From contig CM043947.1 in NCBI GenBank assembly GCA_014529385.2, positions 97,932,036-97,996,035 on the forward strand: DNA of 64,000 bases, read 5' to 3'. This document shows positions 45,100-56,885 of the stretch, piece after piece; the stretch's first letter is position 1; each line of letters starts with the position of its first letter. The notes beneath the pieces were generated by a model. The model saw only the letters and a program-made list of their open reading frames with translations. It did not search any database and was not told the origin of the DNA. The position numbers were made by a program, and so were the translations under genes. Origin of the DNA: Adiantum capillus-veneris (taxonomy: Eukaryota; Streptophyta; Polypodiopsida; Polypodiales; Pteridaceae).

Positions 45100-46380
45100 G
45101 ATCTTCCTGGTATACCTCCGCCTAGAGCGGTAGACCATGCCATAGATCTATATCCAGGAGTGACACCTTATTCCAGATCTCCATATAGGATCAATATTGA
45201 TGAGCTTAAAGAGCTCAAGATACAACTTGATGATCTTTTGAAAAAGGGTTTCATTAAACCTAGTATATCTCCTTGGGGTAGTCCTGTGTTATTCCAAAAG
45301 AAAAAGGATGGTACATATAGGTTATGCATCGACTATAGGGGATTAAACAAATAGACCATTAAGAACAAATATCCTCTTCCTCACATAGATGAATTGCTCA
45401 GCCATTTGAGTGGTGCCACAATATTTTCAAAGATTGACCTTCATTCTCGCTACCATCAAATCCGCATCACGGCCGAGGACATTCCAAAGACTACTTTTCG
45501 TACACATTATGGGCATTATGAATTTACAGTTCTTACTTTTGGTTTGACTAATGCACCAAAAACTTTCATGTGCTTAATGAATAATATTTTTCACCCGTAT
45601 CTTGAGGACTTCATTCTGGTATTCTTGGATAATATTTTGTGTATTCTACGAATGAAGAAGATCATGCATTGTACTTAAAGAAAACATTTGAGGTTTTGCG
45701 TGAACATAAATTGTATGCCAAAGCAAGTAAGTATTCTTTTGCAAAGGATCAGATTGTGTATTTGGGAAGAGTGATTTCTAAAGAGGGGATTCACATTGAT
45801 CTTGATAAAGTTAAGACTATGTTAGTAAGAGATGTAAGAAGCTTTATGGGTCTAGCACAATATGAGAGAGCACACATTAAAGATTTCTCTAAGATAGCAA
45901 GTCCTTTGACCGAATTGACGAAGAAAGACAAGGGTTTTGTGTGGACTTCTAGCTGTGAGACTGCTTTTGAGGCCTTGAAGGCTAAAATAGCGGAAAATTT
46001 TGTTTTAAAAGTTCCTGAGATGGGCAAACCATTTGTTGTGTCTTGTGACGCTAGTGGTGAACAATTAGGTTGTGTTTTGACACAAGAAGGAAGAGTGGTT
46101 GCATATGAGTTTAGGAAATTAAGACGACATGAATTGAACTATGCAACACATGATCTAGAATTGCTTGTTGTTGTTCATGCATTGAAGCATTGGCATCATC
46201 TCTTGCTTGGTGTAAAATTTGAATTGCATACTGATCATCAAAACTTGAAGTATATTTTCACTCAGCCATAATTAAATAACAGACAAAGAAGATGGTTTGA
46301 ATTGCTGGATGAGTATGACTTTGATTTGAAGTATTTGTGTGAAAAAGAAAATAAAGTTGCAGATGCATTGAGTCGTAGGC
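45100..46380 (+). pseudogene. Gypsy B reverse transcriptase and RNase H, broken
   Basis: The RT fingers/palm start near [24 protein letters not shown] at 45352-45354 interrupts [10 protein letters not shown]. The catalytic FLDD is FLDN (about 45628), removing an essential Asp. A frameshift at about 45650 leads to the thumb (SFAKDQIVYLGRVISKEGIH). Eight residues around EWPTPKSL are missing near 45820 compared with copy C. RNase H has VSCDASGEQLGCVL and THDLELLVVVHALKHW, and is cut by TAA at 46269. RNase H then ends with EKENKVADALSRRP. It is inactive on several counts. Confidence 0.9.
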
Positions 46381-47842
46381 CCATGTGTAATTTGTTGACT
46401 GTTGTGCGATCCAATTTGATTGATGAGATACATGCTGAAGTTGAAAATGATTCCTTTTATATGCCTATTTTGAAATTCTTGCGTGAGAATATTGGTGAGA
46501 TGTATGAAAACAGATATCACTTGTATAAGGGAAATCTGTATTCTTATGACCGCTTGTGTATTCCTGCAAATTCTTCTTTTAAGAGCCAAATTCTGCATGA
46601 GTGCCATAATTCACCTTTTTCTGGTCATCCTGGATTAAATAAGACATATGAAAAGATTAAAACCTTATTCTTTTGGCTGCGTATGAAATTGGATGTTAAG
46701 AATTATGTGTGTGAATGCTTTCAATGTCAACAAGTTAAGATTGAGCATAAGAGGATGCCTGGTGACCTTCAACCCTCAGACATTCCTTTACAGAAGTGGG
46801 AGTGTATATCCATGGACTTTATCATTAGACTTCCTACTACTCGTGGAGGGTATGATTCGATCTTTCTAGTGGTAGATAGACTCACAACACAAGCTCACTT
46901 CTTTCCTGTAAAAATAACTTATACTGCATTGACCATTGCATACTTGTTTATGAAAGAGATATTTCATTTGCATGGCATGCCCAAGAGCATAGTGTCTAAC
47001 AGAGATTCTAAGTTCACTTCTCATTTCTGGAGAGCCACTTTTGACTCTATAGGTACCCAGTTACGCATGTCTACTGCTTTTCATCCTCAAACAGATGGGG
47101 AAACAGAGAGAGTGAATCGTATTTTAGAAGATATGTTACAAATGTCTGTCAATGAAAACCAATCTAATTGGAATGAATATCTGGCTTTGGTGGTTGAATT
47201 TGCATATAACAGTTCATATCATTCATCTATTAGGATGACTCCGTTTGAGGCAATGTATGGCTATAACTATCCTACACCTATTCATTTTCTTAATTCGAGG
47301 AATAAGGTAGAACTCTCACGTGAGATGCTTGAGAAAATGGATAGCGAGTCGGCCAAAATCAGGGGGAATATTAGAGAATCTCAAAAGAGACATAAACCGT
47401 ATTATGACAAGAAACATCGTGTTGTGGAGTATGAAACTGGTGATATGGTTTTTTAAAGGTTATTCGTGAGAAGTCTCATTTGATTCTTGGAAATGATAGA
47501 AGATTGTCTCCACGATTTGTTGGTCCATTTAAAATTTTGAAGCGCATTGGTTCATTAGCTTACAAATTGGAATTGCCTTCTCATGTTAAAGTGCATCATG
47601 TATTTTATGTGAGTTTATTGAAAAAGTATGTTCCTAATGTGCATCATGTTTTAGAGGACAACTCTAAGTTGAAAGATGACGGACCATTGACTGTAGAATC
47701 AGACTTAGTACTAGATAGGCGTTTTAAACATATGAGAAATAGAGACATTGTGGAAGTTTTGGTTAAGTGGCAGAACTATCCAGTAGAGGATGCATCATGG
47801 GTTGATCTTACTGTTTTGCAAAGAGAATTTTTCTCTCTTTAG
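46302..47842 (+). pseudogene. Gypsy B integrase and chromodomain, nearly intact
   Basis: The frame 46302-47456 covers the zinc module (HECHNSPFSGHPGL, CFQCQQ) and the integrase core with MDFI, NRDSKF and TDGETERVN. The second catalytic position context is SNRDSKF rather than SDRDSKF, which replaces the first Asp of that motif. A TAA at about 47454 (GDMVF) separates the 120-codon continuation 47480-47842 with LSPRFVGPFKILKRIG and the chromodomain VEVLVKWQNYPVEDASWVDL. The polypurine tract follows within 40 bp. Confidence 0.9.
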
Positions 47843-47882
47843 CCCAACTCTGAGGACAGGGTTAATTTTGATAAGGGGAGAA

Positions 47883-49021
47883 TGTAATAGGACTAATATT
47901 TGAAGTTCTTAAAGTCGAAAAGAATGTAGCAGGGCATATCTTTCGTTAGCACGATTTGAAAGATTGTTGAATAGTCTATTAAATAGAACTTATACGAATG
48001 AGTTGAAATATTAAGAGAGAACATATATATATATATTTCTTTTAATAATACACTAAAGACGGATTTGATAAAGATTAATGAATAACAGATAGTCTGTCTA
48101 TGAACAATAAAATTGAGATTTTTATTAATATCAATGTTTTATATTTATGTGTTTTAGCTTAAAATGCATGGGTAGGCTTAAAATAAGTTGTAAAAGTAGT
48201 GGATACCCAAAAATAGAGGTTTTATGAGTCGCGACCTAAAAGTTGCGTTTTTAGCCAAACAGAGACGTTTTTCGCAATTCTGTCCGCGTTGTCTTGTAGA
48301 CCAAACCTATTCCTGCCGTTTTGAGTACCTGGATCGCTTTGTTCTGAGTTCGTTTGTAAAAGTTATGATAAAAACAAACAGAAAGCAGCAGCAGTGTAAT
48401 GTACACAGGGACAGACAGACCTACAACATCATACAGTTCTCCCTGCTATCAACCAAGAAGTGGATTGTTTCTTCATGGTAGAGTATGGCAATTGAGATTA
48501 TGAAGGTATATAATTATGTTTTTTTACTTTGATTATCATGTTGAATTGGTTACACGAGTATGTTCTTTTGGCTATTTTGTAGGCGATGCAAAAATCAATG
48601 TGTGAAACAGGATCTGTGCAAAATGTCATGATAGAAATCTAACCTTTACGGATCGCTTAGCGATCACGTTCTTATATTATTCTTGCAGGTATACTTGGTA
48701 CGAAAATCGTGCAGGCTTTTCGAGGAAAAGAAGGATAAAAGCACGACGGGTGGTGCGTTTGGGGATCATTCACCATTGTCTCTTCTGCGAGTGCGAGTGC
48801 GAGTGCGAGTGAGAGTGAGAGTGAGAGTGCGAGTGCGAGTGCGAGTGAGACGCTGCATGCAAGCGAATTGAAGCTCGGGGGTGGTCGGGAGGTTCGAGCT
48901 CCGTACAACGGAGTGCGCCCATATATATATTCAATTGCTCCTCTGTTGTATCAAACACTATCAATACAAAGATTTCTTCCTCTGTTTTGCTGTCTATCTC
49001 TATTATTCGGTTCCCGTGACA
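47883..49021 (+). repeat. 3' LTR of gypsy B
   Basis: TGTAATAGGACTAATATTTG to GTTCCCGTGACA, 1139 bp. It differs from the 5' LTR by scattered substitutions and by fewer GCGAGT/GAGAGT units (about 48788-48848). Confidence 0.94.
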
Positions 49022-49026
49022 AACAC

Positions 49027-49353
49027 TCTGCAACCTATGTTTGGAGGAAGAAACGCTGCCAGAATAGAGTTTTTGAAGAAACAACTTGACAAAATACAGA
49101 TGGACGAAGGTGACGATATTGTCGAGCATCTTACAAAAATTAGGAATCTTAAAGAGCAATTTCTTAGCATTGATGAAGTGATTCCAGAGAAGGACTTGGT
49201 TTCCAAAACACTCAATTCACTACCACCATCTTATTTGACTTTTCAAAATTCTTTGAATCTGTCTTTGTGAGCTAATCCCGAGCCTCTTCATTTTGAAGAG
49301 TTAGTGGCTTTGCTATTGCAGGAGGATCAATCACGTAAGAACAAGTCTTTATA
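49027..49353 (+). pseudogene. Copia Gag, C-terminal part
   Basis: This is the continuation of the Gag frame after gypsy B: QPMFGGRNAARIEFLKKQLD, GDDIVEHLTKIRNLKEQFLS and LVSKTLNSLPPSYLTFQNSL. It is broken by a TGA at about 49268 and a TAG at about 49353. The order and spacing match plant copia Gag. Confidence 0.85.
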
Positions 49354-49354
49354 G

Positions 49355-50767
49355 GTGGATGGTATGGATCATGATCTTGTTGTAAAGAATAAAAACAAGG
49401 GTAAAGAGAGTGCTCATTACTCCAAGTCTAGTGCAGGACAATCTTCAGAGAAGTCTAAAGGTGATTCCAGCAAGTCCAAGAAGAAAGGTAAATGTCACTA
49501 CTGCAAGAAACCTAGTCACTACATTAGTGAGTGTAAAAAGCGAATTGCTAAAGAAAAGAAGAAAGAGTCAAGTTTGGTTGTTTCAGCTTCTGGTGATTCT
49601 TCTACAGCTAAAGAAGAGTCTGCAAACTTTGTGCAGGATTCTTATGCTTTTGTAGTATGTTCAGATTTTTCTGCTTACAGTGTTGACGAGACACAAATGA
49701 TTTCGTACTTTGATAGTGGTGCATCCAGGCATATTACTTCAAGGAAGGATTTGTTTTGTTCATTGGATGCAGCTCCAGCAGGAAAGAAGGTGACATGTGC
49801 AAATAATGCTTCTTATCCAATCAAAGGCGTTGGTAAGATTTTGATTCCCATTTCAGATGGTTCAGATTTATGCTTCCCAGATGTCTTATATGTTCCAAGG
49901 ATCAAGAAGAATTTGTTGTCTGTATCCTCTCTTGCAAAAAATGGTCTTCGGGTCATTTTTGAGGATGACAGATGTGTTGTACAAGATCGAGAGAACGGTT
50001 ATTCTCTTATCACTATAGGTACGCTAGAAAATGGATTATTTGTGCTAGATCGTTATGAAAAGAAGATTCAGGTATGTATTGCAGAAACAAAGACTCAGGC
50101 CATGCATGATGCTGAGTTGTGGCATGCTAGATTTGGGCATGTTAGTTGTGGTAGTTTGATGACTTTACAACGTCATAATATGGTGCATGATTTGTCTTTA
50201 TTGGAGATGCCACCAAGACATGTATGTGATGGTTGCGTTCTTGGAAAGATGCACATATTTTCATTTTTGCAGGATGGTTCAGTTAGAGCGACACGAAAGT
50301 TGCAGCTTGTACACAGTGATGTATGTGGTCCTATGAGGACGCCATCTATAGGAAACAACCTTTATTTTGTGACCTTCATTGATGACTTTTCCAGGTTTTG
50401 TTGGGTGTATCCACTCAAAGCAAAGTCAGATGTGTTTGCAATTTTTCAACATTATGTCTCCATGGTTGAAAATGAAACAGGTTGCAAAGTACAGACTCTT
50501 CGTACCGATCGAGGAGGTGAATACATGTCAGGTGCATTTAAGGATTTTTTGGGAAACAAAGGCATTAAACACCAATTCACTATGCCATACACACCACAGC
50601 AGAATGGTGTTGCAGAAAGGAAGAATAGGTCTTTAATGGAGACGGCTAGATGTATGCTCAAGGCTAAGAGTTTGCCTCATAAGCTATGGATGGAGGCAGT
50701 TGCTTGTGCAGCACATGTTTTGAACAGGTGTCGGACTCGTGCCTTTGAAGACCATTACTCCATATGA
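49355..50767 (+). pseudogene. Copia nucleocapsid, protease and integrase
   Basis: A 470-codon frame. Near residue 47 is a CCHC knuckle, CHYCKKPSHYISEC. The protease active site is YFDSGASRHIT near residue 118. A GAG-pre-integrase motif (LWHARFGHVSCGSL, then CDGCVLGKMH) leads into the integrase core with LVHSDVCGPM, FIDDFSRFCW and QQNGVAERKNR, the Asp-Asp-Glu set. The frame ends with HYSI after a one-base indel near 50750; the true continuation is in the frame from 50739. Integrase lying upstream of reverse transcriptase is diagnostic of Ty1/copia. Confidence 0.92.
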
Positions 50768-51677
50768 AGCTTGGTATGACAGAAAACCTTCAGTCAGTTA
50801 TCTTCGTGTTTTTGGTTGTCTTGCTTATGCTCACATCCCTCAGCAGTTACGTGGGAAGCTTGATGATAAGGCAATCAAATGTATATTTGTGGGGTACATT
50901 AGTGGAAGTAAAGGTTATAGACTTTACAATCCTGCTACAAACAAGATTTTTGAAAGTCGTGATGTAATTTTTGCAGAAACTACTGCTCAACCTATGGTTG
51001 CTTTTGATGTACCGCATATGCAGACACATGATGTATTTGAAGGTTTGCTTCCTTCTTTTGTGGAGAATCAAGAATCACAACAAGTTGATAATCTTGATCA
51101 ATTTTTTGATCAGCATGTGACACCTCATGATGTAGAGGAAATTGTGCGTGAAGAGCAAGAAGTTCTCAGGGAAGAAAGAACCTTGCCTAAATGGGTTCAA
51201 AAAACTTTGCAGGATAGCAAGTTGGATGCACTGTTGCCACGAAAAACACGTGCTGGTACTACTTTTGGCAGAGAGCAAGTAGATATGGCTTGCTTTAGCA
51301 CTCTTTGTGATGCAGATGAGCCTGATTCATTTGAACAAGCTTTAGAGTGTGTTCAGTGGAAAGATGATATGCAGCAAGAAATTGATTCTATTCATAAGAA
51401 TCATATATGGGATCTAGTGGACTTGCCTACAGGTAAAAAGCCTATTGGTACAAAGTGGGTTTTTAAGGTAAAAAGGAAACAAGATGGTACTGTTGACAGG
51501 TACAAAGCAAGGCTTGTGGCAAAAGGCTATGCGCAACAGAAAGGCATAGATTATGATGAAACCTTTGCTCCTACTTCTCGTGCGTCCACAGTTAGATCAC
51601 TAGTTGCAATTGCTACTCATCATGGTTGGAAAGTGCATCAGTTGGATATCAAAACTGCATTTTTGAATGGTGATTAA
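50739..51677 (+). pseudogene. Copia integrase C-terminus and start of reverse transcriptase
   Basis: TITPYEAWYDRKPSVSYLRV and FGCLAYAHIP are the conserved C-terminal integrase block, followed by a variable acidic linker. RT begins at KWVFKVKRKQDGTVDRYKAR and LVAKGYAQQKGIDYDETFAP. It ends at TAA (51675-51677) inside the conserved TAFLNGD...EEVYV segment, a single-base nonsense change. Confidence 0.9.
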
Positions 51678-52655
51678 CAGGAAGAAGTTTATGTAAGTCA
51701 ACCAAGTGGTTTTATTGTAAAAGGTCAAGAGCAAAAGGTATGTAGATTGTGTAAAGCTTTGTATGGTCTCAAACAGGCTCCAAGAGCATGGTATGAGAAG
51801 ATACATACTTATTTGATTGGCCAGGGATTTCAGAATAGTCCAACAGAAAGTACTTTGTATGTCAAAAAGAGAGATGGCATTCTCATTATGCTAACACTTT
51901 ATGTGGATGATATGCTTCTTACAGGCAATAGTGCAGATGAAATTGAAGCGTTTAAAGATGCTTTGAGAAAAACCTTTGAGATCTCTAATCTTGGTTTGCT
52001 ACATTATTACTTGGGTATTCAGTTTGTGCAATCAGAGGATGGAATATACATGCTGCAGGCAAAATATTTGCATAAAATTTTGGACAAGTTTGGTATGCAA
52101 AATTGTAAACCAATCTCTACACCCATAGAAAATGGATCAAAGTTGATCATGCACGATGCTGGAGAACCTTTTGATATACATACTTATGCAGCAACGGTTG
52201 GTTGCTTGATATATTTGGCACGCAACCCTCGTCCAGACATTCAATTTGGGGTTTCACAAGCAAGCAGATCTATGCACAGCCCAGGTATGCATCATTGGCA
52301 GGCTGTGAAGCGCATACTTCATTACCTTTCAGGTACCCCTAATCTTGTCATGTTCTTTCCAAGGGGGGATATGTATGGAAAGCACAGTTCTATGCAGCTT
52401 CTTGGTTACAGCGATTCAGATTGGGCGGGTGATTTTGACACACGACATTCCACAAGTGGCAATTGTTTTTTCTTGGGAAATGCATGTATATCTTGGCTAA
52501 GCAAGAAGAAACCCACAGTGGATACATCAACTTGTGAAGTTGAGTACAGGGCAGCTTTCACGGCAATAGTTGATTGTGTATGGATACCCAGGTTATTGGC
52601 AGATCTTTGTGAGTGTCAACAGGCACCCACTACCATTTTCACCGACACTGGTGAA
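51678..52655 (+). pseudogene. Copia reverse transcriptase and RNase H, 3' truncated
   Basis: EEVYVSQPSGFI, LCKALYGLKQAPRAWYEKIH and the catalytic LYVDDMLL are intact. RNase H has GYSDSDWAGDFDTRHSTSGN and EVEYRAAFTAIVDCVWIPRL. After TTIFTD the sequence changes to gypsy gag-linker sequence, so the last part of RNase H and the whole copia 3' LTR are missing. The frame continues by chance as 337 codons to 52760. Confidence 0.9.
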
Positions 52656-53345
52656 AATCATTGTGGCGACGCTGGTGCACCTGACGTTGGTGATAGTGGT
52701 GATGGTGGGAACGATGATGGTGGACGTAGAGGTCGTCAACACAAAAAAAAGAAACGATGATGATATGGAAGAAGTGACAACCAAATCATTCTTTATGAAG
52801 GATAAGTTTAAAGAGTTTGATGACATAAGAAAGATATGCGAAGATTTAGAAGCGTGGATTATAGAACTCAAAGATTTGGATTATACTTTCAATATCGAGA
52901 ACACGACTACCAAACTTTCGAATGCTCGAGCAAGGTGACCGATAAGACAATATGTACCAAGATGGCTGAATTGGAGACTTTTGGCGATGCGTACGATAAA
53001 GGTAAGTCATCTACCCCTTCTTTGTGATGTTTTATGTCTTTGATACGTCATTTGAAAGCTTCTGTGATGGAATTTATACGTAAAAGTTGATATTTAAATT
53101 TGAATTTCTTAATTGATTTGGATAGTATTCATTGCTTTTTATCGTCTAAATTGATTGAGAAATTAAACTTGAAATTAAATCAAGAAGTTAAAAGACTTGT
53201 GGACTTAACTAGTGGTAATAGTAGTTTCACGAAAGAGTTAGTAAATAAAATATTATTTGTTTTTCTTTGAAGAGTCGAAAGCATAAAGATGATTGTTATA
53301 ACATAAACATTGATATGCATGATGTTATCATTGGTATCAATTAGA
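52656..53345 (+). pseudogene. Gypsy C: reduced gag and protease remnants
   Basis: It begins at AAAATCATTGTGGCGACGCT, matching the linker after [11 protein letters not shown] in copies A and B. TKSFFMKDKFKEFDDIRKIC and DLDYTFNIENTTTKLS follow, then a frameshift and FGDAYDKGKSSTPSL. Protease-like LSSKLIEKLNLKLNQEV follows. At about 53345 the protease remnant joins directly to RT, with loss of some 370 bp present in copy B. Confidence 0.6.
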
Positions 53346-54620
53346 TGGTTGAAAACTTTAAGCTCAAGATACAACTTGATGATCTTTTGGAAAAAGGGTC
53401 TCATTAAACCTAGTGTATCTCCTTGGGGTAGTACTATGTTATTCCAAAAGAAAAAGGATGGTACATATAGGTTATGCATTGACTATAGGGGATTAAACAA
53501 ACAGACCATTAAGAACAAATATCCTCTTCCTCACATAGATGAATTGTATAGCCAATTGAGTGGTGCCACAATACTTTTGAAGATTGACCTTCGTTCTGGA
53601 TACCATCAAATCCGCATTAAGACCGAGGACATTCGAAAGACTGCTTTTAGTACACGTTATGGGAATTATGAATTTACAGTTCTCGCTTTTGGTTTGACTA
53701 ATGCACCAACAACTTTCATGTGTTTAATGAATAGTACTTTTGATCCGTATCTTGATGACTTCATTCTGGTATTCTTGGATGATATTTTGTGTATTCTAAG
53801 AATGAACAAGATCATGCATTGCACTTAAACAAAACATTTGAGGCTTTGCGTGAATATAAATTGTATACCAAAGCAAGTAAGTGTTCTTTTGCAAAGGATC
53901 AGATTGTGTATTTGGGAAGAGTGATTTCTAAAGAGGGGATTCACATTGATCTTGACAAAGTTAAGACTATTGTGGAGTGGCCAACACCTAAGTCATTAAG
54001 GGATGTGAGAAGATTTATGGGTCTAGCACAATATGAGAGAGCACACATTAAAGATTTCTCTAAGATAGCAAGTCCTTTGACCGAATTGACCAAGAAAGAC
54101 AAGGGTTTTGTGTGGACTTCTACCTGTGAGACTACTTTTGAGACCTTGAAGGCTAAAATAGCGGAAAATTATGTTTTAAAAGTTTCTGAGATGGGCAAAC
54201 CATTTGTCGTGTCCTGTGACGCTAGTGGTGAACAATTAGGTTGTGTTTTGATACAAGAAGGAAGAGTGGTTGCATATGAGTCTAGGAAATTAAGACGACA
54301 TGAATTGAACTATGCAACAAATGATCTAGAATTGCTTGTTGTTGTTCATGCATTGAAACATTGGCGTCATCTTTTGCTTGGTGTCAAATTTGAATTGCGT
54401 ACTGATCATCAAAGCTTGAAGTATATTTTCACTCAGCCATTGTTAAACAGCAGACAAAGGAGATGGAATGAATTTCTGGCTAAGTATGATTTTGATTTGA
54501 AGTATTTGTGTGGAAAAAAAAATAAAGTTGCAGCTGCATTGAGTCATAGGCCCATGTGTAGTTTGTTGACTGTTGTGCGGTCCAATTTGATTGATGATAT
54601 ACATGTTGAAGTTGAATGAT
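53343..54620 (+). pseudogene. Gypsy C reverse transcriptase and RNase H
   Basis: [40 protein letters not shown] and the intact catalytic FLDDIL are in the frame 53310-53828. A frameshift near 53785 leads to the frame 53789-54619 with SFAKDQIVYLGRVISKEGIH, VEWPTPKSLRDVRRFMGLAQ, VSCDASGEQLGCVL and RTDHQSLKYIF. The tail has ALSHRP instead of ALSRRP. A small deletion near 54617 ends the frame. Confidence 0.9.
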
Positions 54621-55516
54621 TCTTTTTATATGCCTATTTTGAAATTCTTGCGTGAAAATATTGGTGAGATGTATGAGAACAGATATCACTTGTATAAGGG
54701 AAATCTATATTATTATGACCGCTTGTGTATTCTTGCAAATTCTGCTTTTAAGAGTCAAAAATTCTGCATAAGTGTCATAATTTACCTTTTTCTGGTCATC
54801 TTGGATTGAATAAGAGATATGAGAAGATTAAAACCTCATTCTTTTGGCCGCGTATGAAATTGGATGTTAAGAATTATGTGCGTGAGTGCTTTCAATGTCA
54901 ACAAGTTAAGATTGAGCATAAGAGGATGCCTGGTGACCTTCAACCCTTAGACATTCCTTTACAGAAGTGGGAGTCTATATCCATGGACTTTATCATTAGA
55001 CTTCCTACTACTCGTGAAGGGTATGACTCGATCTTTGTGGTGGTAGATAGACTCACAAAACAAGCTCACTTCTTTCCTGTAAAAATAAGTGATACTGCTT
55101 TGACCATTGCACGCTTGTTTGTGAAAGAGATATTTCGTTTGCATGGCATGCCCAAGAGCATAGTGTGTGACAGAGATTCTAAGTTCACTTCTCATTTTTG
55201 GAGAGCAACGTTTGACTCTATAGGTACCCAATTACGCATGTCTACTGCTTTTCATCCTCAAACTGATGGGGAAACAGAGAGAGTAGATCGTATTTTAGAA
55301 GATATGTTAAGAATGTATGTCAATGAAAACCAATCTAATTGGAATGAATATCTGCCTTTGGTTGAATTTGCATATAACGGTTCATATCATTCATCTTTTA
55401 GGATGACTCCGTTTGAAGTAATGTATGGCTACAATTGTCTCACACCTATTATTTTTTTTAACTCGAGGAATAAGATAGAATTGTCACGTGAGATGCTTGA
55501 GAAAATGGATATCTAG
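54621..55516 (+). pseudogene. Gypsy C integrase, C-terminally deleted
   Basis: A frameshift near 54770 disrupts the HH half of the zinc module. The 236-codon frame 54806-55516 has CFQCQQVKIEHKRMPGDLQP, SMDFIIRLPTTREGYDSIFV, CDRDSKFTSHFW and TDGETERVDRI, with an intact D-D-E set. A TAG at 55514 and an immediate deletion of roughly 260 bp remove the GPY/F linker. Only a broken chromodomain tail (VEDASWVDLSVLQREFFSLF) remains before the polypurine tract at 55755-55764. Confidence 0.88.
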
Positions 55517-55764
55517 TTGGCCAAAATCAGGGGAATATTAGAGAAACTCTAAGTTGAAAGATGACAGAACATTGACTGTAGAACTAGACTTAGTGCTAGA
55601 TAGGCGTGTTAACCATCTAAGAAATAGAGACATTGTGGAAGTTTTAGTTAAGTGACCGAACTATCATGTAGAGGATGCATCATGGGTTGATCTTAGTGTT
55701 TTACAAAGAGAATTTTTCTCTCTTTTCAACTCTTAGGACAGAGTTAATTTTGATAAGGGGAGAA

Positions 55765-56731
55765 TGTAATAGGACTAATTTTTGAAGTTCTAAAAGTCGA
55801 AAAAAATGGAGTAGGGCATATCTTTTGTTTAACACGATTTGGAAGATTGTTGAATAGTCTATTAAATAGAGCTTATATGAATGAGTTTGAGATATTAAGA
55901 GAAAACATATATTATTTTTTTTAATAATACACTAAAGACGTATTTGATAAAGATTAATGAATAATAGATAGTCTGTCTATGAACAGTAAAATTGAGATTT
56001 TTATTAATATCAATGTTTTATATTTATGTGTTTTAGCTTAAAATGCATGGATAGGCTTAAAATAAGTTGAAAAAGTAGTGGAGACCCAAAAATAGAGGTT
56101 TTAAGAGTCGCGACCTAGAAGTTGCATTTTTAGCCAAACAGAGACGTTTTTCGTAATTCTGTCCGCATTGTCTTGTAGACCTATTCTATTCCCGTCGTTT
56201 TGAGTACCTGTATTGCTCTGTTCTATGTTCGTTTGTAAAAGTTATGATGAAAACAAACAGCAGGCAGCAGCAGTGTAGTATACACAGGGACAGACAGACA
56301 TACAACAACATACAACTCTCCCTGCTATCAACTAAGAAGTGGATTTGTCTCTTCATGGTAGACTATTGCAATTGAGATTATGAAGGTATACTTTGTGCGA
56401 AAATCGAGTTGATTGATTGCCTAAAAAGTGGCTATTTTGAGAAGTCGAAGGCTTTTGGAGGAAAACAAGGATAAAAGCACAAGGAGTGGTGCGTTTGGGG
56501 ATCATTCACCGATCTCTTCTTCTACGAGTGCGAGTGCGAGTGTGAGTGAGACGTTGCATGCAAGCGAATTGAAGCTCGGGGGTGGTTGGGAGGTTCGAGC
56601 TCCGTACAATGGAGTGCGCCCATATATTTTATTGCTCCTCTGTTGTATCAAAACTCTACAAAAATCCATCAATACAAAGATCTCTTTCTCTATCTTTTGC
56701 TGCCTATCTCTATTATTCTGTTCCTGTGACA
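55765..56731 (+). repeat. 3' LTR of gypsy C
   Basis: TGTAATAGGACTAATTTTTG to GTTCCTGTGACA, about 967 bp. Its opening (AATTTTTGAAGTTCTAAAAG) matches the truncated LTR at 41808 rather than that of copy B. This supports pairing these two as ends of one element. The GCGAGT tract is short. Confidence 0.92.
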
Positions 56732-56885
56732 ATTTATTACTAGATTGATATAAAGAACTATTAATAAATTCATTTTTATATTTTTCAGATTGAAAGCTAA
56801 ACAATATGGAGGTAAGCTTTTATCTCTAATCACATACTTCAATATTTATAACCTTAAATGTATAAATTGTGTTAAAATATATTAG

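Larger units (their letters stand above)
42813..49021 (+). mobile_element. Complete Ty3/gypsy chromodomain retrotransposon (copy B)
   Basis: 5' LTR 42813-43962, primer site 43965-43976, reduced gag, protease remnant, RT, RNase H, integrase, chromodomain, polypurine tract 47873-47882, 3' LTR 47883-49021. The target duplication AACAC is at 42808-42812 and 49022-49026. Length 6209 bp. It lies inside the copia gag gene. Its LTRs are very similar to each other, yet its coding region is broken many times, so it was probably moved by proteins from another copy. Confidence 0.95.
41808..56731 (+). mobile_element. Composite nest: gypsy C, interrupted by copia, interrupted by gypsy B
   Basis: The outer ends are gypsy LTR ends, TGTAATAGGACTAAT at 41808 and CCTGTGACA ending at 56731, flanked by the target duplication ATTTA (41803-41807 and 56732-56736). 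This shows that gypsy C inserted once into the AT-rich Helitron block. Within its 5' LTR, at about 42124, a copia element begins. Within copia gag lies complete gypsy B, with its own AACAC duplication. The copia 3' end and the remainder of the C 5' LTR, primer site and gag start are missing at a junction near 52655. The insertion order is therefore C, then copia, then B, with the deletion after the copia insertion. Confidence 0.9.
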
